Below the pieces are notes generated by a model. It searched no databases. It was not told where the DNA came from and worked only from the letters and a program-made list of their open reading frames with translations. The position numbers and the translations under genes are program-made. Shown here in pieces: positions 8,897-17,520 of a stretch of 64,000 nucleotides of DNA. The stretch is from an uncultured Flavobacteriaceae bacterium (GTDB lineage: Bacteria; Bacteroidota; Bacteroidia; Flavobacteriales; Flavobacteriaceae). Location: assembly GCA_947500435.1 (NCBI GenBank), contig CANMRV010000003.1:603271-667270 (forward strand). Reading direction: 5' to 3'. The first letter of the stretch is position 1. Each line of letters begins with the position of its first letter.

Positions 8897-10252
8897 ATGA
8901 AGAAGCTATTGTTATTATCTATAGCGTTTGTTTTTTTACTCGCAAGTTGCGGGTCTAAATCAAAAGGAGAGCTAACCGGAGTCCAAGGAAAGAAGTGGTA
9001 TCCGGAGAAACCTTACGGAATGGAATTGATTCCTCGAGGTTCTTTTATCATGGGTAAGTCTGAAGAAGACCAAGCCAAAGTTCTCAACGCACCTACAAAG
9101 ACCGTAACCGTACGTTCCTTCTACATGGATGATACGGAAATAACCAACAGCGAATACCGACAGTTTGTTGAGTGGGTACAAGATTCTATCGCTAGAACCA
9201 GATTGGCTATCCTTGCAGATGAGTTAGGGTTGAGTTCTGAGGATGGTGGAATTGGTGAGTATGCATTCAAACAAGCTGATACAACCAAAGCCTCCGTTTA
9301 CGATAAGTACATGCTGGATAATTATTCTGGAATGGGAGATACTGGTTATGAGGGTTATTCATTGAACAGAGATGAAGATCTCGTTTGGGATACTTCTGAA
9401 TATCCAGATGAGTACTACACTGAAGTTATGGATTCATTGTACATTCCGGAAGAGGAGTCTTACAATGGACAGCGTACAATCGATGTAACAAAATTAAAAT
9501 ACAAATACAGCTGGATGGATATCGAAGCTGCTGCCAGATCTAAAACTGGAAGAAGAAAAGATTTCATCCGTCAAGAAGAATTGGAAATCTATCCTGACAC
9601 CACAGTTTGGATTCGTGATTTCGAATACTCTTATAATGAGCCAATGCACAATGACTATTTCTGGCATGATGCATATAGCGATTATCCTGTAGTGGGAATT
9701 TCTTGGAAACAAGCACAAGCTTTCTGCAATTGGAGAACTAAGTTCAAGAATGACGATAACAAAAGTAGAGGTAGACAATTTGTAAACAAATTCAGACTTC
9801 CTACCGAAGCGGAATGGGAATATGCTGCAAGGGGAGGAATCGAAGGTGGAACATACCCATGGGGTGGACCATATGTTATAAGTGACACAGGTTGTTTTAT
9901 GGCAAACTTTAAACCACAACGTGGAGATTATGCAGCAGATGCAGCTTTATACACTGTGGAAGCTAAGTCGTATGAACCAAATGATTTCAATTTGTATAAC
10001 ATGGCAGGTAATGTATCTGAGTGGACAAACTCAAGTTACGACCCAAGTTCATATGAGTATGTTTCTACAATGAACCCGAACGGTGGTGATGGCGCCAACG
10101 CTAGAAAAGTAATTAGAGGTGGTTCTTGGAAAGATGTTGCCTACTTCTTACAAGTAAGTACAAGAGATTATGAATATTCAGATTCAGCTCGTAGTTATAT
10201 CGGTTTTAGAACCGTGCAAGATTACATGGGTGAAGAAGATTCAACACAATAA
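8897..10252 (+). CDS. gldK: Gliding motility / T9SS lipoprotein GldK (PorK)
   Basis: 451 residues. A lipoprotein signal (LLASC, Cys18) is followed by a formylglycine-generating-enzyme (FGE/SUMF1) fold: MELIPRGSFIMG, DDTEITNSEYRQF, FRLPTEAEWEYAARGG, YNMAGNVSEWTN and the C-terminal GGSW...YIGFRTV. In the type IX secretion system GldK/PorK forms, with GldN/PorN, large periplasmic rings attached to the outer membrane; the FGE fold there is structural. The order gldK-gldL-gldM-gldN, all on one strand, makes the assignment secure. Compared with catalytic FGEs it has a long insertion between about residues 90 and 215. Confidence 0.97.
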   Translation: MKKLLLLSIAFVFLLASCGSKSKGELTGVQGKKWYPEKPYGMELIPRGSFIMGKSEEDQAKVLNAPTKTVTVRSFYMDDTEITNSEYRQFVEWVQDSIARTRLAILADELGLSSEDGGIGEYAFKQADTTKASVYDKYMLDNYSGMGDTGYEGYSLNRDEDLVWDTSEYPDEYYTEVMDSLYIPEEESYNGQRTIDVTKLKYKYSWMDIEAAARSKTGRRKDFIRQEELEIYPDTTVWIRDFEYSYNEPMHNDYFWHDAYSDYPVVGISWKQAQAFCNWRTKFKNDDNKSRGRQFVNKFRLPTEAEWEYAARGGIEGGTYPWGGPYVISDTGCFMANFKPQRGDYAADAALYTVEAKSYEPNDFNLYNMAGNVSEWTNSSYDPSSYEYVSTMNPNGGDGANARKVIRGGSWKDVAYFLQVSTRDYEYSDSARSYIGFRTVQDYMGEEDSTQ

Positions 10253-10432
10253 AAAATTACTAAAGGAAAACCAGTAGAAATAAATACACTTTTACGGGTA
10301 TTTCAAAAATGAAAAGTAACTACTAATTTTATACCAACATTTTAAGAGACTATGGCGGTCTTGAAAATTGAGAAAGAGTTAGCGTTACAAAAAGCTTAAA
10401 TACAAAAATTCAAATACACAAATCCAAAAAAT

Positions 10433-10449
10433 TTCCGAATAGTTCGGAA
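10433..10449. promoter_or_regulatory. 17-bp palindrome in the gldK-gldL gap
   Basis: TTCCGAA-TAG-TTCGGAA, perfect 7-bp arms with a 3-base centre, 55 bases upstream of gldL, in the only long gap (252 bp) of the gld cluster. It has no T-run on the plus strand, so it is not an ordinary terminator. It could be a regulator site or an mRNA processing hairpin. Confidence 0.45.
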
Positions 10450-10504
10450 GCAACGTTAACCAAATCTTTTTATTAACATTAAATCTTAAATTAAACTATT
10501 AATT

Positions 10505-11155
10505 ATGGCACAGTCAAAATCAACAAAGAAACTATTTAACATGGCCTACGGCCTTGGAGCATCGGTAGTAATTATCGGAGCATTATTTAAAATCCTACAC
10601 TGGGAATTCGGTCCACTTACAGGTGGTTTATTACTTGCAGTAGGTCTTATTACTGAAGCACTTATTTTTGCTATTAGTGCATTCGAACCAGTAGATGACG
10701 AGTACGATTGGTCTTTAGTATACCCAGAATTATCTGGTGGTATGTCTGCAGGAAGAGACAATGAGCTTTCTGAAATCAAAGAAACTGAGACTTCTTTATC
10801 TGCAAAATTAGATAACCTTTTAGCTGAAGCTGGTGTTGATGCACAACTTATGGAAAGCTTAGGTTCTAGCATTAGAAACTTCGAAGGTGCTGCCAAAGGT
10901 ATCGCTCCTACCGTAGATGCAATGGAATCTACACGTAAGTATTCTGATGAAATGGTACAAGCTGCCGCTCAGATGGAATCTTTAAATAGCCTTTACAAAG
11001 TACAATTAGAAAGTGCTAGCAAACAAGCTACTGCTAACGAAGAGCAATTGCAAAATGCTGCTGCTTTGAAAGAGCAAATGGAATCTTTAGCTACCAACCT
11101 TTCTTCATTGAATGGAGTATACGGTGGAATGTTAACCGCAATGACCAGAAACTAA
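10505..11155 (+). CDS. gldL: Gliding motility / T9SS inner-membrane motor protein GldL (PorL)
   Basis: 216 residues. Two hydrophobic helices near the N-terminus (about 14-36 and 40-60, with GALFKILHWEFGPLTGGLLLAVG between and across them) are followed by a long, alanine- and glutamate-rich cytoplasmic coiled coil. GldL is the pentameric stator-like half of the GldLM motor, which uses proton-motive force to drive type IX secretion and gliding. A glutamate in the second helix region (LITEALIFAISAFEP) fits the conserved membrane acid residue of the family. gldM follows after 58 bp. Confidence 0.95.
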   Translation: MAQSKSTKKLFNMAYGLGASVVIIGALFKILHWEFGPLTGGLLLAVGLITEALIFAISAFEPVDDEYDWSLVYPELSGGMSAGRDNELSEIKETETSLSAKLDNLLAEAGVDAQLMESLGSSIRNFEGAAKGIAPTVDAMESTRKYSDEMVQAAAQMESLNSLYKVQLESASKQATANEEQLQNAAALKEQMESLATNLSSLNGVYGGMLTAMTRN

Positions 11156-11213
11156 TTAAGTTTTAGTTATAACGACCCCAAATCAAATAATAATTAAAAA
11201 CTAATTAGAAAAC

Positions 11214-12782
11214 ATGGCAGGAGGAAAAGCAACACCACGTCAGAAGATGATCAACCTTATGTATTTGATCTTCATCGCGATGTTGGCCCTAAATATGAGT
11301 AAAGAAGTTCTAGCTGCATTCGGCTTAATGAATGTAAAGATGGAGACTTCTAACGAAAAGACTACAGCAAGTAACGATTTGTTTCTTGAAAGTCTTGGAA
11401 CCAAAGCTTCTGAAGATGCAGCTAAATACGACAAGTTGTATAAAGATGCTCAGAAGATAAAATCAATGTCTCAAGAATACTATGACTACCTACAGTCACT
11501 TAAAGATGGTATGTTAGAAGGCGTTGAAGATCCTACAGATTATCAAGTAATGGATAAGTCTGATTTCTTAGATGGAAAATTTTTCCAAGGAGATAATTTA
11601 ACTCCAGAAGGTGAAGATTTCATGAAAAGAATCAATACTTACCGAGATGGTGTTATCGCTATTTTACCAGCTTCTATGAAAGAGGTTAAAAGTAACGTAA
11701 TGGCACGTTTCCAAACTGGAGACGAAAACGGTAAAGTTGAAAACAGAAGTGGTGAGAAAGTTGATTGGATTAACTATCACTACGAGCGTTTTCCATTGGT
11801 TGCTTCTTTGACAAAGTTAACTGCTTTACAGGCTGATATCAAGTCCACTGAAGAAGATGCCTTGAAATCAATGTTAGCTGGTGAGTTGACAGAGCAAGTT
11901 TCATTAAAAAACTTCGCTACTTCACTTTTTGCTAAGAAGTCTGCTTACTACACAGGTGAAAAGTATGATGGTAAAATTATCATTAGTAAAACTGATAATT
12001 CATCAACACCTGTTAGAGCTGAGTTGACTCTTGATGGAAGAAAACTTTCTGAAGGAAAAGACTATAAAATTGAAGCTGGTGGTGTAAAAATGCTTATTGG
12101 TTCTGGTGCTGCCGGAGACCATGAAGTAGCTGGAAAATTATTTTTCAAACAAGATGGTGAAGAAATCGAAGTTCCTGTAAAGAACTCTTTCGCAACCATT
12201 TCCAAGCCTAATGCTGCTTTAATTGCTGCAGACAAAATGAACGTTGTTTATCGTGGTGTAGCTAACCCAATGAGTATCTCTATACCGGGTATTCCTAACA
12301 ATAAGGTTAGTGCTTCGGCAACTGGACTTAGAAAGAGTAGTGGTAGCAAGTATGTGATGAACCCTGGTAAAGGTAGAACTGTAAAGATTACAGCATCTGG
12401 TACTTTGCCTGACGGACAAAGAGTATCTTCTAGTTCTGAATTCAGAATTAAGGATATTCCAAGACCATCTGGTTCTATTAGAGGTGAAACGGGAAGTGCT
12501 AAGATGGGAAGAGCCAACCTTGAGAAATCTACAGTTGGGGCTATCTTGGAAGAATTCGATTTTGATTTGAATCTTAAAGTAAGTGGTTTTAAATTCAAAG
12601 TTCCTGGTCAGCCAACAGTAGTTGTTAAAGGTGGAAGATTAGATGCTAGAGCCAAGTCTGCTTTGAAAAGAGCGAAGCGTGGTGATGCAGTTCAAATCTT
12701 TGATATCAGTGCTTACATAAGCAATAACAAAACGTATAAATTAAAGAAAGTATCTCCTGTAGTTGTGGAGATCACAAACTAA
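11214..12782 (+). CDS. gldM: Gliding motility / T9SS motor protein GldM (PorM)
   Basis: 522 residues. It opens with the typical MAGGKATPRQKMINLMYLIF segment, whose single transmembrane helix (about residues 13-33) inserts into the GldL ring. The rest is periplasmic: the helical D1 domain (about 40-220) and beta-rich D2-D4 domains ending in ISAYISNNK...VVEITN. GldM carries motion from the inner-membrane motor to the GldK/GldN rings. Length and order fit the family. Confidence 0.96.
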   Translation: MAGGKATPRQKMINLMYLIFIAMLALNMSKEVLAAFGLMNVKMETSNEKTTASNDLFLESLGTKASEDAAKYDKLYKDAQKIKSMSQEYYDYLQSLKDGMLEGVEDPTDYQVMDKSDFLDGKFFQGDNLTPEGEDFMKRINTYRDGVIAILPASMKEVKSNVMARFQTGDENGKVENRSGEKVDWINYHYERFPLVASLTKLTALQADIKSTEEDALKSMLAGELTEQVSLKNFATSLFAKKSAYYTGEKYDGKIIISKTDNSSTPVRAELTLDGRKLSEGKDYKIEAGGVKMLIGSGAAGDHEVAGKLFFKQDGEEIEVPVKNSFATISKPNAALIAADKMNVVYRGVANPMSISIPGIPNNKVSASATGLRKSSGSKYVMNPGKGRTVKITASGTLPDGQRVSSSSEFRIKDIPRPSGSIRGETGSAKMGRANLEKSTVGAILEEFDFDLNLKVSGFKFKVPGQPTVVVKGGRLDARAKSALKRAKRGDAVQIFDISAYISNNKTYKLKKVSPVVVEITN

Positions 12783-12794
12783 TACTAATAGATA

Positions 12795-12822
12795 ACCGAG
12801 CGGCGTAAGTCGCTCGGTAATT
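12795..12822 (+). terminator. GC-rich hairpin between gldM and gldN
   Basis: ACCGAGCG (12795-12802), 8-base loop, CGCTCGGT (12811-12818), then AATTTT. The 8-bp stem is strong but the T-tract is short and interrupted. It could act as a partial terminator or mRNA stabiliser that sets gldN dosage relative to gldKLM. Confidence 0.5.
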
Positions 12823-12838
12823 TTAAATTGATTCAAAC

Positions 12839-13738
12839 ATGAATTGGAAGAATGTTTTACTAATCGGAGCTGTAACCTTATTACCTGCTTCAATGATGGC
12901 ACAAGCGAACATATTGAACGCGAAGAAGCCTCAGGAAATAGGTATTAAGACTGAAGCTCAAAAAGCACTAGATAATGATGCTCCTTTAAAGTATGGTTAT
13001 GTAGATGATAGAGATATTCTCTGGTCTAAAACCGTATGGGAAACCATTGATTTAGATGAGCGTGTAAATTTCCCTATGTATTATCCAACTGATACTGTTG
13101 ATATAGGATCTGATAGAAGATCTTTATTTCACGTTTTGATAAGAAATGTTAGAAACGGTAAATTGGATGCCTATGCAGATTCTTATTTCACAGAAAAAAG
13201 AGTTTATGGAGATTTAGCAGCTACTTTAAAGAAAAGAGATACAACTGACTACGGATACGAGCAAATAAATGCTGGTGAGGAACTTTCAGAGGAATATATC
13301 AATGAAAGGGAACTTACTGCTGCAGATATTGAAGAGTATCGAATTAAAGGAATGTGGTATTTTGACAAACGCCAAGGAGAATTAAAATACCGTTTATTAG
13401 GTATCGCTCCTATTGCACCGGATGTTAACTTTATCGATGACGAATCAATGGATATCAATGCTAACAAAGTAGCACTTTTCTGGATCTGGTATCCGGATGC
13501 AAGACAGATACTTCACGAAGCTAAGGTATTCAATCAGCGTAATTCCGCACAACCCATATCTTTTGATATGTTGCTGAATGCAAGAAGGTTCAACGGTGTA
13601 ATCTATAAAGAAGACAACGTTCACGGTGACCGAAAGGTTAACGATTACGTTGCTGATAATGCCTTGTTCCAATTACTGGAGGCCAAAAGAATTAAAGAGG
13701 TCATCAGAGATAGAGAACAAGACATGTGGAGCTACTAG
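12839..13738 (+). CDS. gldN: Gliding motility / T9SS periplasmic protein GldN (PorN)
   Basis: 299 residues with a cleavable signal peptide (LLIGAVTLLPASMMAQA). The middle contains the aromatic segment DDRDILWSKTVWETIDL and the typical PMYYPTD, which match GldN/PorN proteins. GldN binds GldK in the outer-membrane-associated ring of the type IX secretion system. It is last in the gld cluster, 56 bp after gldM, and is followed by a near-perfect terminator. Confidence 0.95.
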   Translation: MNWKNVLLIGAVTLLPASMMAQANILNAKKPQEIGIKTEAQKALDNDAPLKYGYVDDRDILWSKTVWETIDLDERVNFPMYYPTDTVDIGSDRRSLFHVLIRNVRNGKLDAYADSYFTEKRVYGDLAATLKKRDTTDYGYEQINAGEELSEEYINERELTAADIEEYRIKGMWYFDKRQGELKYRLLGIAPIAPDVNFIDDESMDINANKVALFWIWYPDARQILHEAKVFNQRNSAQPISFDMLLNARRFNGVIYKEDNVHGDRKVNDYVADNALFQLLEAKRIKEVIRDREQDMWSY

Positions 13739-13785
13739 CTCAAAGCAAAACAATTATTTGAATTCCAATTCAAGAATATATGAAA

Positions 13786-13818
13786 AGTCCCCAACGGAAA
13801 CGTTGGGGACTTTTTTTG
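13786..13818 (+). terminator. Strong rho-independent terminator of the gld operon
   Basis: AGTCCCCAACG, a GAAA tetraloop (13797-13800) and CGTTGGGGACT give a perfect 11-bp stem followed by TTTTTTT. Confidence 0.95.
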
Positions 13819-13820
13819 TT

Positions 13821-13913
13821 CGTCTTTGCGAGCACAGCGAAGCAATCCGTTGAATTGGACTCTAAGTTCAACAACAACGGATTGCTTCGTCGTTTCTCTC
13901 CTCGCAATGACGT
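13821..13913. repeat. REP-like imperfect palindromic element
   Basis: Left arm CGTCTTTGCGAGCACAGCGA, continuing as AGCAATCCGTTG (to 13852). Right arm starts CAACGGATTGCTTCG (about 13876) and ends CTCGCAATGACG (13913). The arms are reverse complements apart from a few bases and a 2-base length difference. The CGTCATTGCGAG...GAAGCAATC motif recurs as a dispersed intergenic element in many bacterial genomes (general knowledge). Here it sits between a terminator and the next promoter. An open frame runs through it but is not the gene start. Confidence 0.75.
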
Positions 13914-13921
13914 TTAATAAG

Positions 13922-13929
13922 TACCTTTG
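13922..13929 (+). promoter_or_regulatory. -7 box immediately before an ATG (leaderless start)
   Basis: TACCTTTG matches TAnnTTTG. The ATG of the FAD oxidoreductase is only four bases beyond it, so transcription should begin at or next to the start codon. Confidence 0.55.
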
Positions 13930-13933
13930 CCGC

Positions 13934-14989
13934 ATGTTAGACTATCTAGTTGTGGGTCTTGGCCTAGCCGGAGTATCATTCTGCGAACAGCTTGAGCAAA
14001 GTGGCAAAACCTATAAAGTCATTAGTGATACCTCACAGACTTCTTCTATTGTAGCAGGTGGATTATACAACCCAGTTATTCTAAAACGCTTTACCATGGC
14101 CTGGAATGCGAAAGAGCAATTGGATATGGCTATCCCTTTTTACAAATCTTTAGAAAAGAAGCTGGGAGTAAAATTAGATTATCAAGTTCCTGTGTTGAGA
14201 AGGTTTGCTTCAATCGAAGAACAGAATTTGTGGTTTGAAGCTTCTGATAAAGCAGGACTAAAGCATTATTTATCTCCGGAAATCTTAAAAAATAAAAATC
14301 TGAATATTGATGCCCCATTCGGGTTAGGTGAAGTTCTGCATACCGGTAGAATTGACACCAAGCTATTACTTACTTCCTATAGCAATTATTTGCTTTCCAA
14401 AGATTTGTTTTTAGAAGATACTTTTGACCACGCAACTTTGCACATTGCACCAGAAAAAATTTCTTATAAATCAGTACAGGCAAAACAGATTGTCTTTGCC
14501 GAAGGCTTCGGGTCGAAAAGGAATCCCTATTTCAACTACCTGCCACTTACAAGTACAAAGGGAGAATATCTAACTATTAAAGCTCCCAATTTAAAGGAAA
14601 CCAACGTTATAAAATCATCTGTCTTTTTAATTCCTTGGAAAGATGATTTATATAGAGTAGGTGCAACTTATAAATGGAAAGACACCACTAATCTCCCTAC
14701 TGAGGCATCAAAAATCGAATTGCTTCAGAAATTGGATACCTTTTTAAAGTGTGATTATCAGGTAGTAGATCAATTGGCAGGAATTCGCCCCACGGTAACC
14801 GACAGAAGACCTTTGGTGGGTCAGCATCCCAAGTATGAAAACTTATATGTTTTAAACGGATTTGGCTCAAGAGGAGTTATGATTGCTCCGTTTGCTTCCA
14901 ATCAATTATTGAATTCCATAGAAAAAGGAACGGCTATTTATCCAGAAATGGACATATCCCGCTTTACTAAGAAACACTTTAAGAACTAG
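13934..14989 (+). CDS. FAD-dependent oxidoreductase (DAO family)
   Basis: 351 residues from ATG 13934. The N-terminal beta-alpha-beta nucleotide-binding motif (MLDYLVVGLGLAGVSFCEQL) and the C-terminal GIRPTVTDRRPLVG ... LNGFGSRGVM are typical of D-amino-acid oxidase / glycine oxidase-type FAD enzymes, including MnmC-like oxidoreductases. The substrate cannot be read from sequence. The open frame extends upstream to 13826 but that part lies inside the REP-like element, and the Rossmann motif begins at 13934, so the shorter start is chosen. Confidence 0.85.
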   Translation: MLDYLVVGLGLAGVSFCEQLEQSGKTYKVISDTSQTSSIVAGGLYNPVILKRFTMAWNAKEQLDMAIPFYKSLEKKLGVKLDYQVPVLRRFASIEEQNLWFEASDKAGLKHYLSPEILKNKNLNIDAPFGLGEVLHTGRIDTKLLLTSYSNYLLSKDLFLEDTFDHATLHIAPEKISYKSVQAKQIVFAEGFGSKRNPYFNYLPLTSTKGEYLTIKAPNLKETNVIKSSVFLIPWKDDLYRVGATYKWKDTTNLPTEASKIELLQKLDTFLKCDYQVVDQLAGIRPTVTDRRPLVGQHPKYENLYVLNGFGSRGVMIAPFASNQLLNSIEKGTAIYPEMDISRFTKKHFKN

Positions 14990-15368
14990 CTTGGGCAGCT
15001 TCAGAATCATATTTGAAAAAGAAGTTTATCCAAATATTTCGTGATAATCTGATGATTACTGGCATAAATCCGACCATGGTGGCTGTAATTGCAATGAAAG
15101 TAGTAATTAAATCAGCTCCCAAAAGTAATTTTGAAATTACGAAGGCAGCGACTGCAAAAGCAATTCCCACTCCATAACTGACGTACATGGCACCGTAAAA
15201 AAAGGAAGGCTCAATTTTATACTTGGTACTACAATTTGAACAACGTTCGTGCATTTTAAATAAATGTCCTGGCTTATATGGGTTTTTATTCACATACATA
15301 CTATCCTGATGACATTTAGGGCAACTTCCTGTTAAAATGCTGTATAGTTTGTTTCCTTTTTTTAACAT
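14979..15368 (-). CDS. DUF983 family membrane protein
   Basis: 129 residues. A zinc-ribbon-like N-terminus with two pairs of cysteines (CPKCH near residue 16 and CSNCS near 44) precedes two hydrophobic helices (about residues 57-78 and 83-106). This layout matches DUF983, a small membrane family of unknown function common in Bacteroidota. Its 3' end overlaps the end of the convergent FAD oxidoreductase by 11 bases. A -7 box TACTTTTG lies at 15392..15385 on this strand. Confidence 0.85.
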   Translation of the reverse strand: MLKKGNKLYSILTGSCPKCHQDSMYVNKNPYKPGHLFKMHERCSNCSTKYKIEPSFFYGAMYVSYGVGIAFAVAAFVISKLLLGADLITTFIAITATMVGFMPVIIRLSRNIWINFFFKYDSEAAQASS

Positions 15369-15378
15369 TTGCAGAATC

Positions 15379-15410
15379 TTTGTACAAAAGTACAGGTTCG
15401 CCTACTTTTT
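15379..15410. promoter_or_regulatory. Overlapping divergent promoters for DUF983 and ABC-F genes
   Basis: Plus strand: TTTG (15379-15382), 20-base spacer, TACTTTTT (15403-15410), 24 bases before the ABC-F start. Minus strand: TACTTTTG (15392..15385), 17 bases before the DUF983 start. The two promoters share the same 30 bp, so the genes may compete for polymerase. Confidence 0.5.
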
Positions 15411-15433
15411 TAATGTAACAATCATCACAAAAA

Positions 15434-17347
15434 ATGCTTAATATCCATAACCTTTCCGTGTCTTTTGGCGGTGAATATTTATTCGAAGAAATATCGTTCC
15501 GACTGAATGGAGGTGATCGCGTTGGACTTATCGGAAAAAATGGGGCTGGAAAATCAACCTTGTTGAAGTTGTTGGTTGGGGATATGCAGTATGATACAGG
15601 AACCATAGCTAAAGAAAAAGATATAAAGATTGGCTTTCTTAGACAAGATATCGACTTTGAACAAGGTCGCACGGTTTTAGAGGAATCATATCAGGCATTT
15701 GTGGAAATCAAAGCCCTGGAGCTAAGATTAGATGAAATCAATCATCAGCTTGCGGAACGAACCGATTATGAGAGTGAAAGCTACAATCAACTTATTATCG
15801 ATTTAAGCGATATTACGCATCATTATGAGATTTTAGGGGGATATAACTATCAAGGAGAAACTGAAAAGATACTTCAAGGTCTGGGTTTTAAGCGTGAAGA
15901 TTTCGATAAAAAAACCGAAACCTTTTCTGGAGGTTGGCGTATGCGGATTGAACTGGCGAAACTGCTTTTACAAAGCAATGATGTTTTGCTCCTTGATGAG
16001 CCCACGAATCACTTGGACATTGAATCAATCATATGGTTGGAAAATTTTCTAAAAGGATATGCTGGGGCTGTAGTTATTGTTTCGCACGATAAGATGTTCT
16101 TGGATAATGTTACGAATCGAACCATTGAGATTTCGCTCGGACGTATTTATGATTACAACAAACCGTATTCAAAATATCTGGTGCTCAGAAATGAGATGAA
16201 ACAGCAACAATTAAGTGCCCAGAAAAACCAGGAAAAGGAGATTCAACAAGCGGAGCGTTTGATTGAAAAGTTTAGAGCGAAATCAACTAAAGCTTCAATG
16301 GCTCAGTCGTTGATAAAAAAACTTGATAAAATTGAACGTATTGAGGTCGATGAAGATGATAATAGTGTAATGAATGTGCGCTTTCCTATTTCAATTACAC
16401 CAGGTAAGGTGGTAACTGAAATTGAGAATCTTTCAAAAAGTTATGGTGACAATCATGTTCTAAAGAATATTAATCTTTTACTTGAGCGTGATAGTAAGAC
16501 TGCTTTTGTAGGTCAGAACGGACAAGGGAAGTCAACCTTGGCCAAAATTATGGTTGGGGAGTTGGAACATGAAGGAAAAGTAAAACTAGGTCACAATGTT
16601 CAAATTGGATATTTTGCCCAAAATCAAGCTGAGTATTTAGATGGTAGCAAAACCGTTCATGATACTATGCTTGATGCCGCTAACGAAAAGAACAGAAGTA
16701 AAGTTAGAGATATATTGGGCTCCTTTCTTTTCAGAGGTGACGATGTGGACAAATTTGTTAAAGTATTATCTGGTGGCGAGCGAAATAGGTTAGCCTTGGC
16801 AAAAATGCTATTGCAGCCCTTTAATGTTCTTGTGATGGATGAACCTACCAACCACTTGGACATTAAATCTAAAAATGTTCTAAAGCAGGCTCTTCAAAAC
16901 TTTGAAGGTACTTTAATATTAGTATCGCACGATAGAGATTTCCTCCAAGGGCTGACCAATAAAGTATATGAATTTAAGGATAGGAAGATTAAGGAGTATT
17001 TAGGCGATATTGATTACTATTTAGATCAACGAAAAGTTGAAGATTTTAGAGCTATTGAGAAAAAACAGCACATGCCTAAAGTCAAAGAGAAACCCAAAAG
17101 TGGACAACAAAGCTTTGAGGATCAGAAAAAGCTAAAATCCCTTAAGAATAAGTTGAGCACCGTTGAGAGTAATATCTCGGTCCTTGAAAAGGAAATAGCG
17201 ACAATAGACCATGAACTGCTTATGGACTATGATGCCACCATCGCAAAGTCCAATTTTTTTGAAGAGTACCAAAAAAAGAAAGCTAATCTTGAAGAGCTAA
17301 TGAAAAGGTGGGAACAACTCACATTAGATTTAGAAAACGTATCTTAA
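15434..17347 (+). CDS. ABC-F family ATPase
   Basis: 637 residues with two fused nucleotide-binding domains and no membrane segments. Domain 1 has Walker A GKNGAGKST (about residues 34-42), signature FSGGWRMR and Walker B LLLDEPTNHLD; domain 2 has GQNGQGKST, LSGGERNR and LVMDEPTNHLD. Between them lies the charged linker (residues about 240-300) and at the end a coiled-coil tail after a basic segment, as in Uup and YheS-type proteins. ABC-F proteins act on ribosomes rather than as transporters. The exact subfamily is not certain. Confidence 0.92.
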   Translation: MLNIHNLSVSFGGEYLFEEISFRLNGGDRVGLIGKNGAGKSTLLKLLVGDMQYDTGTIAKEKDIKIGFLRQDIDFEQGRTVLEESYQAFVEIKALELRLDEINHQLAERTDYESESYNQLIIDLSDITHHYEILGGYNYQGETEKILQGLGFKREDFDKKTETFSGGWRMRIELAKLLLQSNDVLLLDEPTNHLDIESIIWLENFLKGYAGAVVIVSHDKMFLDNVTNRTIEISLGRIYDYNKPYSKYLVLRNEMKQQQLSAQKNQEKEIQQAERLIEKFRAKSTKASMAQSLIKKLDKIERIEVDEDDNSVMNVRFPISITPGKVVTEIENLSKSYGDNHVLKNINLLLERDSKTAFVGQNGQGKSTLAKIMVGELEHEGKVKLGHNVQIGYFAQNQAEYLDGSKTVHDTMLDAANEKNRSKVRDILGSFLFRGDDVDKFVKVLSGGERNRLALAKMLLQPFNVLVMDEPTNHLDIKSKNVLKQALQNFEGTLILVSHDRDFLQGLTNKVYEFKDRKIKEYLGDIDYYLDQRKVEDFRAIEKKQHMPKVKEKPKSGQQSFEDQKKLKSLKNKLSTVESNISVLEKEIATIDHELLMDYDATIAKSNFFEEYQKKKANLEELMKRWEQLTLDLENVS

Positions 17348-17520
17348 AAGAAGATTTTACAAAGTAGTTTAATTCTTACAACGTTTTTTTAGCGTTTCAC
17401 AACAAAAACCATATTTTGAAGTGTAATTGGTCGATATCTTTTGCACTATATCTTATAATTCGCGTTTATTTGTAGGGTAATTCTTATAATATAAGATTTA
17501 ATAATTACGAAATCAGATTA

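Noticed and set aside
13826..13933. N-terminal extension of the FAD oxidoreductase
   Set aside because: Encoded by the REP-like repeat; the Rossmann motif starts at 13934 directly after a promoter box.
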